Positions 25,370 through 34,811 are shown, counted from the first letter of the stretch. The stretch: 64,000 bases of DNA from Flavobacterium sp. CF108 (GCF_900129795.1 NZ_FQWW01000003.1:496001-560000), one strand, 5' to 3'. The notes: generated from the sequence alone by a model not told the origin. A program made the numbers and translations.

Positions 25370-28300
25370 CTAAACTTTACACTTCGCCAATATCTCTTTA
25401 ACCTCTGTTTTACAGCTTCCGCAGCCTAAGCCGGCGCCTGTGTTTTTGCATAAATCGGTAAAATTATTTACGCCGCTTTTGATTGTTTCTTCGATGTTTC
25501 CGGCTCCAACCTGACTGCAGGAACAAACTAGTTTTCCTAAAACAGGTTTTGCGTTTGAGCTTCCTCTTAATAATAAATTTCGTTTGTCTGATAATTCGAT
25601 TTTGCTTTCGATCATTGTTTTGAATTCGGCAAACTCGTTTTTATCGCCCATTAAAATAGCGCCTACAAGTAAATCATCTTTTACGATGCATTTTTTGTAA
25701 TAGCGTTTTTTCAAATCGGCAAAAACAATTTCTTCAAATGAATCGTCATTTTCAGGAATTTCGATATCGCCAATACTGCAAAGATTTAAATCTTCGAGTT
25801 TTAAAATATTCATCAAAACGGAACCTTTATAATAACTGCTGATATCTCCCGCTAAAAAGTTGGCCAGAATATCGGCCTGTTCTTCGGCGGCAGAAGTGAT
25901 TCCGAATAATTTATTATTGAATTCGGCTATTTCTCCAATCGCAAAAATATCTGGATTTGAGGTTTGTAAATACTGATTCACTTTTACCCCGCGCCCGCAG
26001 GAAAGACCGCTTTCTCTTGCAATTTCTATATTTGGAATTGTTCCGATGGTATATACAATGGCATTAGCGGTAATGATTCTGCCGCTTTTCAGTGCGATTT
26101 CAATTTCGTTTGGATTATCAGTTTCAAAAACGGTGCTGACTTCGTTATCAAAATAAATCTGAATATCACGAAGTTGTACTTCTTCGGCCAATAATTTACT
26201 GGAAATTAAATCGAGCTGACGTTCCATTAAGCGAGAAGCTCTTTGAATTATGGTTGTTTTTACTTTTTTATGTTTTAAAGCGGCAGCCAATTCTAATCCT
26301 AATAAACCTCCGCCAATAATGACAACATGTTGTTCTTCGGGCGGAAGATTGGTGCTGTCAAGATGTTTTTTTAACCGATCTGCATCTTCTTTTCTTCGTA
26401 CTGTAAATCGGCCCGGTAGATGAAGTTGTGCATTTTCTGGAATAAAAGGACGGCTACCGGTGGCTAAAATTAACGAGTCGAAAGTATGTGTTTCGCCTAA
26501 ATTGTCTTTTATAATTTTATTGACTGTATCTATTTTATCAATCGCAACTCCAGCTTTCATGGTAATGTTGAGCTTGTTTAGAGCTTCGCCGTCTTTTACT
26601 TTTAAAAGCTGTTCCCAAGTGAATTCTCCTGTCATATATTCCGGCAGTAAAACACGATTGTAAAACGGATTTATTTCATTCGAAAAAACAATAATTTCAT
26701 CGGTTGTATTGAATTCACGATAGTTTTGAATGAACCTAAAAGAAGCTGCACCGGCACCCACAATTGCGATTTTTTGAAATGGTTTTACATATTTCGTAAT
26801 CGAAACAGTTGTGAATTTAAAATCAGGTTCTTTTGAAACTGGATCAACAACTGTATTGGTTAAATTGTTGGTTCGGTTTAAATCATTTTCGAGTTGTTTT
26901 CCCCAATGCATGGGCAGGAAAACGACTTTTTCTTTAATGGAATCGGTTACTTTTGCTTTTACACGAACTTCGCCATTTTTACTTGTAACGGTAACAATAT
27001 CACCATTTTTAATTTCATTTTTAAAAGCATCAATTGGATTTATTTCTAAAACCGGACTCGGGATATGAGTCAGCAATCTTGATACTTTTCCGGTTTTTGT
27101 CATGGTATGCCATTGATCGCGAATTCTTCCCGTTGTTAAAATAAACGGAAATTCAGCATTTGGCTGTACCGATGTATTTTCTATTGAAACCGGAAGGTTA
27201 AAAATGGCTTTTTGTGATGGTGTATAGAATTTTTTATCCGTAAATAGGCGGGGAGTTCCTGGATGTCCGTAATCTGGAACGGGCCATTGAAAAGTACCTT
27301 CGGTTTTTAGACGATGATAATTTAAAAATGAAATATCGATGTTTGTGCCTTTAGTAAGCGCACAATGTTCTTTGTAGATTTCTTCGGCACTATTGAAATT
27401 GAAACCGTGAAAATTCATTTTTTTAGCAAAACGAATTAAAATTTCAATATCCGGAAGTGCTTCTCCGGGTGCATTTATTCCTTTTGAAAGATAAGAAATA
27501 CGACGTTCTGAGTTCGTCATTGTTCCTTCTTTCTCTAACCATCCGGCTGCTGGCAAAAGTAAGTCTGCAAATTTTGCGGTATCGGCGTTATGCGAAATAT
27601 CCTGAACAACTACGAATTTAGCGTTTTGAAGTGCTTTTTCAATTCTTCTGGAATCTGGTAAACTTACTAATGGATTGGTACAAATAATCCAAACGGCTTT
27701 CATTTTTCCAGATTCTAAAGCGTCGAACATTTCGGTTGCCGTTAAACCCGGTTTGTCTGAAAGTTCGTCAACGCCCCAAAAATCAGCTACTTCTTTACGG
27801 TGCTCTGGATTTGCAATATCTTTGTGTGCGGCCAAAAGTGTTGCCATGCCGCCAACTTCACGTCCGCCCATGGCATTAGGCTGTCCAGTTAACGAAAATG
27901 GTCCAGAACCCGGTTTTCCAACTTGTCCTGTTAATAAAGATAAATTTAGTAAAGCGGTGTTTTTATCAACGCCAACAGCACTTTGGTTTAATCCCATTGC
28001 CCAAAAAGAAAGGAAACCTTTTGCTTTTCCGATAGTATCGGCGGCGAGTTTAATATCGTTTACCGGAATTCCGCAGAGTTTAGAAGCTTTTTCTAAAGAA
28101 GTTCCTAAAACTAGGTCTTTATATTGTTTGAAATTTTCTGCGTGATTTTTTACGAAATCATGATCTACATATCCTTTTTCGATAATGCGTTTGGCGATGG
28201 CATGATATAAAATAATGTCTGATCCGGGAATAATCTGTAAATGTATATCGGCAAAAGCGGCTGTATCTGTTCGTCTCGGATCAATTACGATTATTTTTGT

Positions 28301-28888
28301 TTTCGGATTTTTTTCTTTGTGCTTTTCAATTCGTCTGAATAAAATGGGATGACACCAAGCCGGATTTGCACCGGTAATTAAAAGTGTATCGGCAAGTTCA
28401 ATATCATCGTAAGCAATTGGAACAGAATCTTCTCCAAACGTTTTTTTATATCCCACAACAGCAGAACTCATGCAAAGTCGGGAATTGGTATCTATATTAT
28501 TGGTTTTCAAAAAACCTTTTACGAGTTTATTTACCAGATAATATTCCTCGGTTAAACATTGTCCCGAAATATAAAATCCAACGCTGTCAGGACCATGTTT
28601 TTTTATAATAGAAGAGAAAACAGCGGCAGCGCGATCAAGTGCAGTATCCCAACTCACACGTTCCAGCGGATAAGATTTACTGCCGCGCATTTCAGGATAT
28701 AAAATTCTGTCTGAAGTATCATTTACTACATAATGCAGATTCATTCCTTTAGAACATAACATTCCTTTATTAACCGGATGATCTTTGTCGCCTTCTACCA
28801 TTACGCCGTTTTTGGCATCGTTGGTTATGATTATGCCGCAGCCAACGCCACAATAGGAACAGGTAGTTTTGATTTTGGTATTTTGCAT
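25370..28888 (-). CDS. Assimilatory nitrate reductase fused to an FAD/NAD(P)H and BFD [2Fe-2S] module
   Basis: 1172 residues. Residues 1-700 are a NasA/NarB-type Mo enzyme: [4Fe-4S] motif CSYCGVGCG plus CSKG, Mo-ligand Cys in NSRLCMSSAVVGYKKTFGE, TLLITGANPAWCHPILFRRI, and a C-terminal molydop-binding domain from FILTTGRIRDQWHTMT. Residues about 705-1090 are a flavoprotein of the NirB N-terminal/pyridine nucleotide-disulfide type: IAIVGAGAASFRFI and HVVIIGGGLLGLELAAAL. The last about 55 are a BFD-like [2Fe-2S] domain (LVCSCSQ, then GCGSCKTEV). One chain can thus take electrons from NAD(P)H and reduce nitrate in the cytoplasm. It is divergent from crp/fnr (29065) and has the shared operator at 28949-28986. 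Confidence 0.94.
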   Translation of the reverse strand: MQNTKIKTTCSYCGVGCGIIITNDAKNGVMVEGDKDHPVNKGMLCSKGMNLHYVVNDTSDRILYPEMRGSKSYPLERVSWDTALDRAAAVFSSIIKKHGPDSVGFYISGQCLTEEYYLVNKLVKGFLKTNNIDTNSRLCMSSAVVGYKKTFGEDSVPIAYDDIELADTLLITGANPAWCHPILFRRIEKHKEKNPKTKIIVIDPRRTDTAAFADIHLQIIPGSDIILYHAIAKRIIEKGYVDHDFVKNHAENFKQYKDLVLGTSLEKASKLCGIPVNDIKLAADTIGKAKGFLSFWAMGLNQSAVGVDKNTALLNLSLLTGQVGKPGSGPFSLTGQPNAMGGREVGGMATLLAAHKDIANPEHRKEVADFWGVDELSDKPGLTATEMFDALESGKMKAVWIICTNPLVSLPDSRRIEKALQNAKFVVVQDISHNADTAKFADLLLPAAGWLEKEGTMTNSERRISYLSKGINAPGEALPDIEILIRFAKKMNFHGFNFNSAEEIYKEHCALTKGTNIDISFLNYHRLKTEGTFQWPVPDYGHPGTPRLFTDKKFYTPSQKAIFNLPVSIENTSVQPNAEFPFILTTGRIRDQWHTMTKTGKVSRLLTHIPSPVLEINPIDAFKNEIKNGDIVTVTSKNGEVRVKAKVTDSIKEKVVFLPMHWGKQLENDLNRTNNLTNTVVDPVSKEPDFKFTTVSITKYVKPFQKIAIVGAGAASFRFIQNYREFNTTDEIIVFSNEINPFYNRVLLPEYMTGEFTWEQLLKVKDGEALNKLNITMKAGVAIDKIDTVNKIIKDNLGETHTFDSLILATGSRPFIPENAQLHLPGRFTVRRKEDADRLKKHLDSTNLPPEEQHVVIIGGGLLGLELAAALKHKKVKTTIIQRASRLMERQLDLISSKLLAEEVQLRDIQIYFDNEVSTVFETDNPNEIEIALKSGRIITANAIVYTIGTIPNIEIARESGLSCGRGVKVNQYLQTSNPDIFAIGEIAEFNNKLFGITSAAEEQADILANFLAGDISSYYKGSVLMNILKLEDLNLCSIGDIEIPENDDSFEEIVFADLKKRYYKKCIVKDDLLVGAILMGDKNEFAEFKTMIESKIELSDKRNLLLRGSSNAKPVLGKLVCSCSQVGAGNIEETIKSGVNNFTDLCKNTGAGLGCGSCKTEVKEILAKCKV

Positions 28889-28941
28889 TACAGCTCTTTT
28901 TTAGATACTATTTCTTGAATCTGCAGAGATTTATATAAATC

Positions 28942-28986
28942 ACTTATACAAAAATAAGTATTTTTACGTATAAATACGTATTTTTA
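28942..28986. promoter_or_regulatory. Bidirectional promoter with phased TACGTA/TACTTA boxes
   Basis: On the minus strand, TACGTA (28980-28975), TACGTA (28970-28965) and TACTTA (28960-28955) are spaced by exactly 10 bases. The last runs into an exact -7 box TATTTTTG (28956-28949) for the nitrate reductase gene. On the plus strand the same two TACGTA boxes run into TATTTTTA (28979-28986), a 7-of-8 -7 box for the crp/fnr gene. One operator could control both divergent genes. Confidence 0.75.
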
Positions 28987-29064
28987 GAAATTATTTTTCT
29001 ATTTTTGATGAAAATAAATGAGGAACAACAAATTAGTTTTTAAATCGATTAAAATTTAGGACTC

Positions 29065-29769
29065 ATGAAAGACGAGCAAGCCATTTGTTATTCCTGCGCC
29101 AACGAAAACTGTTTTATTAAAAAACATCTGCATCTGGAACAAATGAAACAATATGTTCAGAAGAAACATAGTTTTGTTTGCAAAAAATCGCAGCAGTTTA
29201 TTATCGAAGGAGCTCCAATTCAAGGCCTTTATTTTATTTGTAAAGGAAAAGTAAAAACAGTTAAAACCGGAATTAACGGTAGAGAACAAATTGTTCGTCT
29301 TACTAAAAATGGAGACACAGTTGGTTTTCGTGGTTTCGGTACCAGCAAACGCTATCTGATTGGTGCTTATGCTTTGGAAGATACAGTTTTGTGTAATTTC
29401 AGCAATGAAACCATGATGGAAATTCTTCAAAATGTTCCTGAATTTACTTATGCCTTAATGTTGTTTTATGCTGATGAACTCAATAAAAGCGAAAACAATA
29501 TACGTAAAATTGCCCATATGAATGTACGTGAGCGCGTAATCGATTTGCTATTGTACATTCACCGAAAATTTGGGCAAATAAACGGTTTAATTGAAATAGA
29601 GCTTTCAAGAAAAGAAATCGCAGACTTCGCTGGAACTACTGAAGAACAGGTTATTCGCGTTCTCTCAAGTCTTAAAAAAGAAGCACTTATCAAAACAGTC
29701 GGCAAAAGAATTGGTATTCTTACTATTGCTAAACTTCAGTCAGAAATAATGGAACATAAGTATTTTTAG
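29065..29769 (+). CDS. Crp/Fnr-family transcriptional regulator with N-terminal cysteine cluster
   Basis: 234 residues. The N-terminus has C8-x2-C11-x4-C16 (ICYSCANENCF), and C39 and C59 follow, so an oxygen- or NO-sensitive iron-sulfur cluster is possible. The cyclic-nucleotide-type beta barrel runs from about 40 to 130 (GLYFICKGKVKTVKTGINGR). The winged helix has LSRKEIADFAGTTEEQVIRV; E and R are spaced as in FNR (E-x3-R), which predicts recognition of TGA-type half sites. It is divergent from the nitrate reductase fusion. Two FNR-like palindromes lie before nitrate genes (6545, 39184), which are candidate targets. The effector is not known from sequence. Confidence 0.9.
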   Translation: MKDEQAICYSCANENCFIKKHLHLEQMKQYVQKKHSFVCKKSQQFIIEGAPIQGLYFICKGKVKTVKTGINGREQIVRLTKNGDTVGFRGFGTSKRYLIGAYALEDTVLCNFSNETMMEILQNVPEFTYALMLFYADELNKSENNIRKIAHMNVRERVIDLLLYIHRKFGQINGLIEIELSRKEIADFAGTTEEQVIRVLSSLKKEALIKTVGKRIGILTIAKLQSEIMEHKYF

Positions 29770-29783
29770 GGGGTTGAGGTTGT

Positions 29784-29826
29784 TTCAAGTTTCATGTTTC
29801 AGGTTTCAGGTTTCAGGTTTCAGGTT
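29784..29826. repeat. Heptamer repeat GTTTCAR
   Basis: Six consecutive 7-base units, GTTTCAA, GTTTCAT, then four GTTTCAG, right after the crp/fnr stop codon. Confidence 0.85.
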
Positions 29827-29853
29827 CGCTAAATAACCATTGCAATCACATTC

Positions 29854-29981
29854 TCCATTCATCTCTCATCCCTCATCTTGCATCTCTCATCTTGCATCTT
29901 ACATCTTACATCTTGCATCTTACATCTTGCATCTTACATCTTGCATCTTACATCTTGCATCTTACATCTTGCATCTTGCTT
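29854..29981. repeat. Heptamer microsatellite CATCTTR
   Basis: About 18 units of a 7-base repeat, alternating CATCTTG and CATCTTA with a few CATCTCT variants at the left end. The conceptual ORF across it is an artefact of the repeat. It fills the gap between crp/fnr and the porin promoter. Confidence 0.9.
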
Positions 29982-30162
29982 CTTTTTCACCATTCCAACA
30001 ATTATCTAATTCTCTCATTATCGAATTAAGTTTAATTACGTAATTCCAGAAACCTCTTATTTTACAGAGTCTGGCGCCAAAGTCATGCGAAAACGCAGAA
30101 AACAAATTGAGTTTCAAACGCTTTTTTTGGGTTAAAAAAAATGTTTTGATATGGTATAAGTG

Positions 30163-30195
30163 TTGTACTTAAGTATTAATACGTATATAAATTTG
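30163..30195 (+). promoter_or_regulatory. Promoter of the porin-nrtABC operon with TAAGTA/TACGTA boxes
   Basis: TAAGTA (30170-30175, inside the palindrome TACTTAAGTA) and TACGTA (30180-30185) are 10 bases apart, followed by an exact -7 box TAAATTTG (30188-30195). TTG at 30163-30165 could be the -33 element with a 22-base spacer. A separate short inverted motif TGCGAAAACGCA lies at 30086-30097 and recurs at 40760-40771 near another nitrate gene. Confidence 0.75.
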
Positions 30196-30222
30196 CTCCA
30201 TAACCAATCAAAACATATTATT

Positions 30223-31662
30223 ATGAACAAGTTAACCAATCCTATATTAAAAACACACAGCATTAATTTTTTATCAAAACTTTCGAAATCTATCCTATTA
30301 GGTTTTGTATTTACGTTTTTGGGAATCTATGAAGCAAAAGCACAATTTACACTTACAGGTCAATTAAGAGACCGTGTTGAAGTGCGCGCCGGACAAGGAA
30401 CTTTGCAGCAAGAAGGCGATAAAGCGGCTTTATTTACAAGTCAGAGAACAAGATTAAATGCGGGATATTCTGGATATAGATTTAAAATTTTTACGGCTTT
30501 GCAAGATGTTCGTGTTTGGGGACAAGATGCTTCCTCTATCAACAGAACAACGACAGAAGCGAATAACGGAATTTTATTGCATGAAGCCTGGGCAGAGATT
30601 TTTTTGAATGATACTGTAAGTACAATTCAGAATCTGTCTATAAAAGCAGGACGTCAGGAAATTGCTTATGACGATCAAAAAGTCTTGGGAAGTTTAGATT
30701 GGCTGCAACAAGGAAGACGTCATGATGCGATCGTCTTTAAATTTGCCAATAAAGGCTGGATTGCAGATGTTGGGGCTGCTTTTAATCAGAATAAAGAAAA
30801 TAATACAGGAACAATTTACAATGGTACAAATCCAGCTTATGGTGCAGGAACTAACGGAATTGGCACAATGTACAAGTCGTTTCAATATGCTTATGTGGGG
30901 AGAAAATTCTTCTTTGGCGACTTGTCCTTTTTATTTTTCAAAGATGATTTCAACAAATATACTTTAACGACTGCCGGAACTCCTCCAGTCACTACAAAAG
31001 TAAACGGAACAGGAGTTTGGAGCCGAAATACAACAGGAATTTACTTCAATACCAATGTAACCCGAAAATTAAATTTAACTGGAAGTTACTATTATCAAGG
31101 CGGAAAAAATAAAGACGGACGATCACTAAACGCCAATTTGTTTTCGATTACGTCAACATTACAAGTAGGAAGAAAATTGTTTATTGGTCCCGGAGTTGAC
31201 TTTTTATCTGGAGATGACGGAACAAAAACAGTTACGGCCGATTCAAAAGACAATCGCTTTGATCCACTTTACGGAACACCTCATAAATTCTGGGGAAGCA
31301 TGGATTATTTTTATGCTGCAAGCGGTTTTGGAAAACAAGGTTTGCTGAATTACTTCTTCAAAATAAAATATAACGCCAAAGATAATCTAAGTTTAGCATT
31401 GGATATCCACGGTTTTGAGTCGGCAAATACTTTATCTAATGGTGCTGGTGGAAAACTAAATTCTTATTTAGGAACCGAACTTGATTTACTTGTAAAATAC
31501 AATTTAACCAAAATCATCAATATCGAAGCAGGTTATTCTTTCATGAAAGCCACAAATTCTATGGCTTCTGCAGCGGTTAAAAATATTGCCAATGCTGATT
31601 TAAACCCACAGTTTGCTTATGTAATGCTAAATATCAAACCCAATTTTTTAGCTAAAAAATAA
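30223..31662 (+). CDS. Outer-membrane porin (alginate-export-like), likely nitrate porin 1
   Basis: 479 residues from the ATG at 30223; an upstream in-frame ATG (30160) would fall before the predicted transcription start. After the signal peptide (LSKSILLGFVFTFLGIYEAKAQ) comes a beta-barrel beginning FTLTGQLRDRVEVRAGQG. Alternating strands and Asn/Gly turns follow, with LSIKAGRQEIAYDDQKVLGS as the typical porin core. The end, YVMLNIKPNFLAKK, is barrel-like. It is similar in layout to the product at 37862. It is first in an operon with an ABC nitrate importer, so nitrate or nitrite passage is the likely job. This specificity is inferred from context. Confidence 0.85.
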   Translation: MNKLTNPILKTHSINFLSKLSKSILLGFVFTFLGIYEAKAQFTLTGQLRDRVEVRAGQGTLQQEGDKAALFTSQRTRLNAGYSGYRFKIFTALQDVRVWGQDASSINRTTTEANNGILLHEAWAEIFLNDTVSTIQNLSIKAGRQEIAYDDQKVLGSLDWLQQGRRHDAIVFKFANKGWIADVGAAFNQNKENNTGTIYNGTNPAYGAGTNGIGTMYKSFQYAYVGRKFFFGDLSFLFFKDDFNKYTLTTAGTPPVTTKVNGTGVWSRNTTGIYFNTNVTRKLNLTGSYYYQGGKNKDGRSLNANLFSITSTLQVGRKLFIGPGVDFLSGDDGTKTVTADSKDNRFDPLYGTPHKFWGSMDYFYAASGFGKQGLLNYFFKIKYNAKDNLSLALDIHGFESANTLSNGAGGKLNSYLGTELDLLVKYNLTKIINIEAGYSFMKATNSMASAAVKNIANADLNPQFAYVMLNIKPNFLAKK

Positions 31663-31690
31663 TAATCAACAACATTTAAAATTTGTAAAA

Positions 31691-32920
31691 ATGAAAAATA
31701 TACAGATAAATACAACTGAAGTTTTTAAAAGAATAGTACTGACTTTAATACTCGTTTTAGCCGTTTCTTTTACAGAAGTTACAGCTCAAAATGATCCTGT
31801 AAAACTTGGATTTATTCCGTTAACAGATTGTTCTCCAATTGTAATGGCAAAAGAATTAGGATTGTTTAAAAAGTATGGAGTTGAAGTAGTGGTAACCAAA
31901 GAATCTTCATGGGCCAATGTTCGTGATAAAATTTTAACCGGTGAATTAGACGGGGCGCACTGTCTGTATTCAATGCCGTTTTCGGTTTATACCGGGGTAG
32001 GAGGGAAAGCAGGTTCTGAAATGAAAATCGCCATGATGCTGAATGTTAACGGTCAGGCCATAACACTTTCGAATGATTTTTGCGGGAAAGTAGGTTTTAA
32101 ACAAATGAATAAAGTTGCACCTGTTGTGGCGGCCAAACTTAAGGCAGAAAAAGAAGTGACTTTTGCCATGACTTTTCCTGGAGGAACACACGATTTATGG
32201 CTAAGAAACTGGATGGCTATTGCTGGTGTAAATCAAAAAACATCTAAAATTATTACGATTCCACCGCCTCAGATGGTAGCAAACATGAAAGTTGGAAATA
32301 TGGATGGTTATTGCGTAGGCGAGCCTTGGGGCGGTGTTGCAGTAAAACAAGGAATTGGTTTTACACAAATCGCTTCACAAGATATCTGGAAAGATCATCC
32401 CGAAAAAGCTTTGGTTGTTAATAAGGAATTTAGTGAAAAACGCAGAACTGATCTTGTAAAAGTAATGAAAGCTGTTCTGGAAGCTTGTATTTGGCTGGAC
32501 AATCCGGCAAATCGCAAAAAAGCGGCTGCAATAATAGGGAAAGTACCTTATGTAAATGCTCCTGCAGATGTTATCGAAAATAGATTAATGGGAAATTACG
32601 ATTTGGGCTGCAATCAGGGAACAGAAGTTTATACTAAAGATTATATGCTGTTTTACAAAGGCGGTTTGGTTAATTATCCTAGAAAATCATACGCGATTTG
32701 GGCAATGGCACAATATGTTCGATTTGGGTATTTGAAAGAAGCCCCAAATTATAAAGCAATTGCCGACAAACTGATTTTACAGGATTTATACGAAGAAGTG
32801 GCTAAAAGTATGAAAGTAAAAGTGCCAAATGATGATATGAAACCTTTCTCGCTAACGATGGATAAAACAGTTTTTGATCCTTCAAATCCGGAGGCTTATT
32901 TAAAAGTGGTTAAAAAATAA
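31691..32920 (+). CDS. nrtA: NrtA/CmpA-family nitrate-binding protein of an ABC importer
   Basis: 409 residues with a signal peptide (RIVLTLILVLAVSFTEVTAQ). The mature protein begins DPVKLGFIPLTDCSPIVMAK, typical of the CmpA/NrtA solute-binding family; FPGGTHDLWLRNWMAIAGVN, IITIPPPQMVANMKVGNMDG and YCVGEPWG are close to the anion-binding region of NrtA (residues around 230-250). It collects nitrate/nitrite in the periplasm for the permease at 32945. It begins 28 bases after the porin stop and ends 24 bases before the permease. Bicarbonate (CmpA) is a possible alternative, but the surrounding genes favour nitrate. Confidence 0.92.
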   Translation: MKNIQINTTEVFKRIVLTLILVLAVSFTEVTAQNDPVKLGFIPLTDCSPIVMAKELGLFKKYGVEVVVTKESSWANVRDKILTGELDGAHCLYSMPFSVYTGVGGKAGSEMKIAMMLNVNGQAITLSNDFCGKVGFKQMNKVAPVVAAKLKAEKEVTFAMTFPGGTHDLWLRNWMAIAGVNQKTSKIITIPPPQMVANMKVGNMDGYCVGEPWGGVAVKQGIGFTQIASQDIWKDHPEKALVVNKEFSEKRRTDLVKVMKAVLEACIWLDNPANRKKAAAIIGKVPYVNAPADVIENRLMGNYDLGCNQGTEVYTKDYMLFYKGGLVNYPRKSYAIWAMAQYVRFGYLKEAPNYKAIADKLILQDLYEEVAKSMKVKVPNDDMKPFSLTMDKTVFDPSNPEAYLKVVKK

Positions 32921-32944
32921 TTTTCAAATTTAAATCAGAATATC

Positions 32945-33832
32945 ATGTCTAATAAAGATACTTTAACGCTAAACGATATCGCGGATCAAACAGAAGTTTT
33001 GATAGAAAACACCGCAATGGATGCCGGAAAAAATGAGAAATGGAAATTGATTTTAAATTCAATTTCTATTAAACTAAAATCAACTGGTTTTGCAGGAATC
33101 GGAATTGCTTTGTTTATTGGTTTTTGGAGTTTATTGAGTTTTTATACTAAAGAGGCACTCCCTGGACCTTTGGCCACCTTTACAGTTTTAAAAGAAATGC
33201 TAAGTGATCCGTTTTATGATTATGGCCCCAACGATAAAGGAATCGGACTGCAATTATTCAATTCAATAAAAACCGTTTTATCGGGCTTTTTATTAGGTTC
33301 TTTAGTTGCAATCCCAATTGGGATTTTGATGGGAGCGAGTACGATTTGCAAACAAATTATGTACCCAATTGTTCAGCTTTTAAAACCAGTTTCGCCTTTG
33401 GCATGGTTTCCCATTGGATTGGTCGTTTTTAAAGATACCGGCTTGGCAACGATTTTTATCGTTTTCATTACGTCTTTATGGTCGACTTTAATCAATACTT
33501 CTTTTGGAATCGCTTCAATCCCTCAGGATCATAAAAATGTAGCAAAAGCGTTCGGTTTTTCTAAGATGCGTTATCTCACTAAAATTTTAATTCCGTTTAG
33601 TTTGCCTCATATTATTACCGGATTGCGTTTGAGCATCAGCGTGGCGTGGCTTGTAATTGTAGCAGGAGAAATGCTTTCAGGCGGTGCCGGAATAGGATTT
33701 TTTGTATGGGACAGCTGGAATGCCTTAAGTTTAGAAAAAGTAATTTCTGCTATAATCATTATTGGAATAGTTGGTTTATTATTTGATAAATTTTTCACTT
33801 ATGTAGAAAATAAAGTAGCGTATAAACCGTAG
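32945..33832 (+). CDS. nrtB: NrtB-type ABC nitrate permease
   Basis: 295 residues, with a soluble N-terminal tail of about 45 residues then six transmembrane helices (GFAGIGIALFIGFWSLLSFY, VLSGFLLGSLVAIPIGILMG, LATIFIVFITSLWSTLINTS, and others). The EAA-like loop is VAKAFGFSKMRYLTKILIPF, the contact site for the ATPase. LRLSISVAWLVIVAGEMLSG is typical of NrtB/SsuC/TauC permeases. Substrate is set by context with NrtA. Confidence 0.93.
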   Translation: MSNKDTLTLNDIADQTEVLIENTAMDAGKNEKWKLILNSISIKLKSTGFAGIGIALFIGFWSLLSFYTKEALPGPLATFTVLKEMLSDPFYDYGPNDKGIGLQLFNSIKTVLSGFLLGSLVAIPIGILMGASTICKQIMYPIVQLLKPVSPLAWFPIGLVVFKDTGLATIFIVFITSLWSTLINTSFGIASIPQDHKNVAKAFGFSKMRYLTKILIPFSLPHIITGLRLSISVAWLVIVAGEMLSGGAGIGFFVWDSWNALSLEKVISAIIIIGIVGLLFDKFFTYVENKVAYKP

Positions 33833-33835
33833 GTG

Positions 33836-33944
33836 AAGGTTCAAAGAAGCAAAGGTACAAAGGTTCAAAGGGTTTTGCTGAAACCTGAAATTTTGAAACC
33901 ATCAGAAATCTAAAATCTAAAATCAACAATCTAAAATTATATAT
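33836..33944. repeat. Short repeats before the ABC ATPase gene
   Basis: GGTTCAAAG-type units, a CTGAAACCTGAAATTTTGAAACC heptamer remnant and TCTAAAA heptamers (complement of the array at 15836) fill the 112-base gap between nrtB and the ATPase gene. No promoter is clear. Confidence 0.6.
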
Positions 33945-34751
33945 ATGAGTTATTTAGAAATCAAAAATTTAGAGATATCATTTCCAACTCCAAAAGGGAA
34001 ATACATCGCTGTTCGCGATATTAATTTATCCATTCAAAAAGGAGAAATCATTTCGATTATAGGGCATTCGGGCTGTGGAAAATCGACTATTATGAATGCT
34101 ATTGGCGGCATGCTGACACCAACTGGAGGTTCTGTCGAATTAGCCAGTCAAAAAATAAAAGGACCGGGACCGGATCGCGGAATCGTTTTTCAGAATTACT
34201 CGCTTTTACCTTGGTTAACAGTAGAGGAGAATATCTTTCAGGCTGTCGATTCGGTTATGAAATGTTCCAAAAAAGAAAAACACGAGATTGTGATTCAGAA
34301 TCTTAAAATGGTGAATTTATTCGAACATAAAAATAAACTGCCGGGACAACTTTCGGGCGGAATGAAACAACGTGTTGCTATTGCGAGGGCTTTTGCAATC
34401 AATCCGGGAGTATTGCTTTTGGATGAGCCTTTTGGAGCTTTAGATGCCTTAACAAAAGGATCAATGCAATTGGAAGTTTTGAAATTATGGAACTTAGACA
34501 ACAGAGAAAAAACAATCATAATGATTACGCATGATATTGAAGAAGCGTTGTTTTTATCTGATAGAATTGTGGTATTGAATAATGGTCCGGCATCAACCAT
34601 AAAAGAAATTGTAGAAGTGCATTTACCCAGACCAAGAAACAAAATTGAAATCGTGAAGATGCCTGAATATATTGCTTTAAGAGATAAATTGCTGCATTTA
34701 TTGACGGACAAATTCTCTATTGAAGATATGGGAATGAAGTATAAAAATTAA
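33945..34751 (+). CDS. nrtD: NrtC/NrtD-type ABC transporter ATPase
   Basis: 268 residues. Walker A GHSGCGKST near residue 40, Q-loop IVFQNYSLLPW, signature LSGGMKQR, Walker B VLLLDEPFGALDA, and the switch His in MITHDIEEAL. It lacks the extra NrtA-like domain of cyanobacterial NrtC and so resembles NrtD; one ATPase as a homodimer would suffice. It follows nrtB with a 112-base repeat-filled gap, probably still in the same operon. Confidence 0.93.
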   Translation: MSYLEIKNLEISFPTPKGKYIAVRDINLSIQKGEIISIIGHSGCGKSTIMNAIGGMLTPTGGSVELASQKIKGPGPDRGIVFQNYSLLPWLTVEENIFQAVDSVMKCSKKEKHEIVIQNLKMVNLFEHKNKLPGQLSGGMKQRVAIARAFAINPGVLLLDEPFGALDALTKGSMQLEVLKLWNLDNREKTIIMITHDIEEALFLSDRIVVLNNGPASTIKEIVEVHLPRPRNKIEIVKMPEYIALRDKLLHLLTDKFSIEDMGMKYKN

Positions 34752-34811
34752 TTTGAATTTAATTGAGATGTTCTGTTGAGACGTACTGCTGTGCGTCTCA
34801 ACATTTGTAAA

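Noticed and set aside
29854..29981. Possible CRISPR array
   Set aside because: Tandem 7-base units without unique spacers. No CRISPR array is visible in the window despite cas9; it should lie after 64000.
29840..30043. 67-codon ORF of repeated Ser-Tyr-Ile-Leu-His-Leu-Ala
   Set aside because: Translation of the CATCTTR heptamer microsatellite, not a gene.
34750..34805. Possible terminator TGTTGAGACGTACTGCTGTGCGTCTCAACA after the ABC ATPase gene
   Set aside because: The hairpin arms TTGAGACG / CGTCTCAA are real, but no T run follows directly (only TTTG), so I do not list it as a confident terminator; it may still end the operon.
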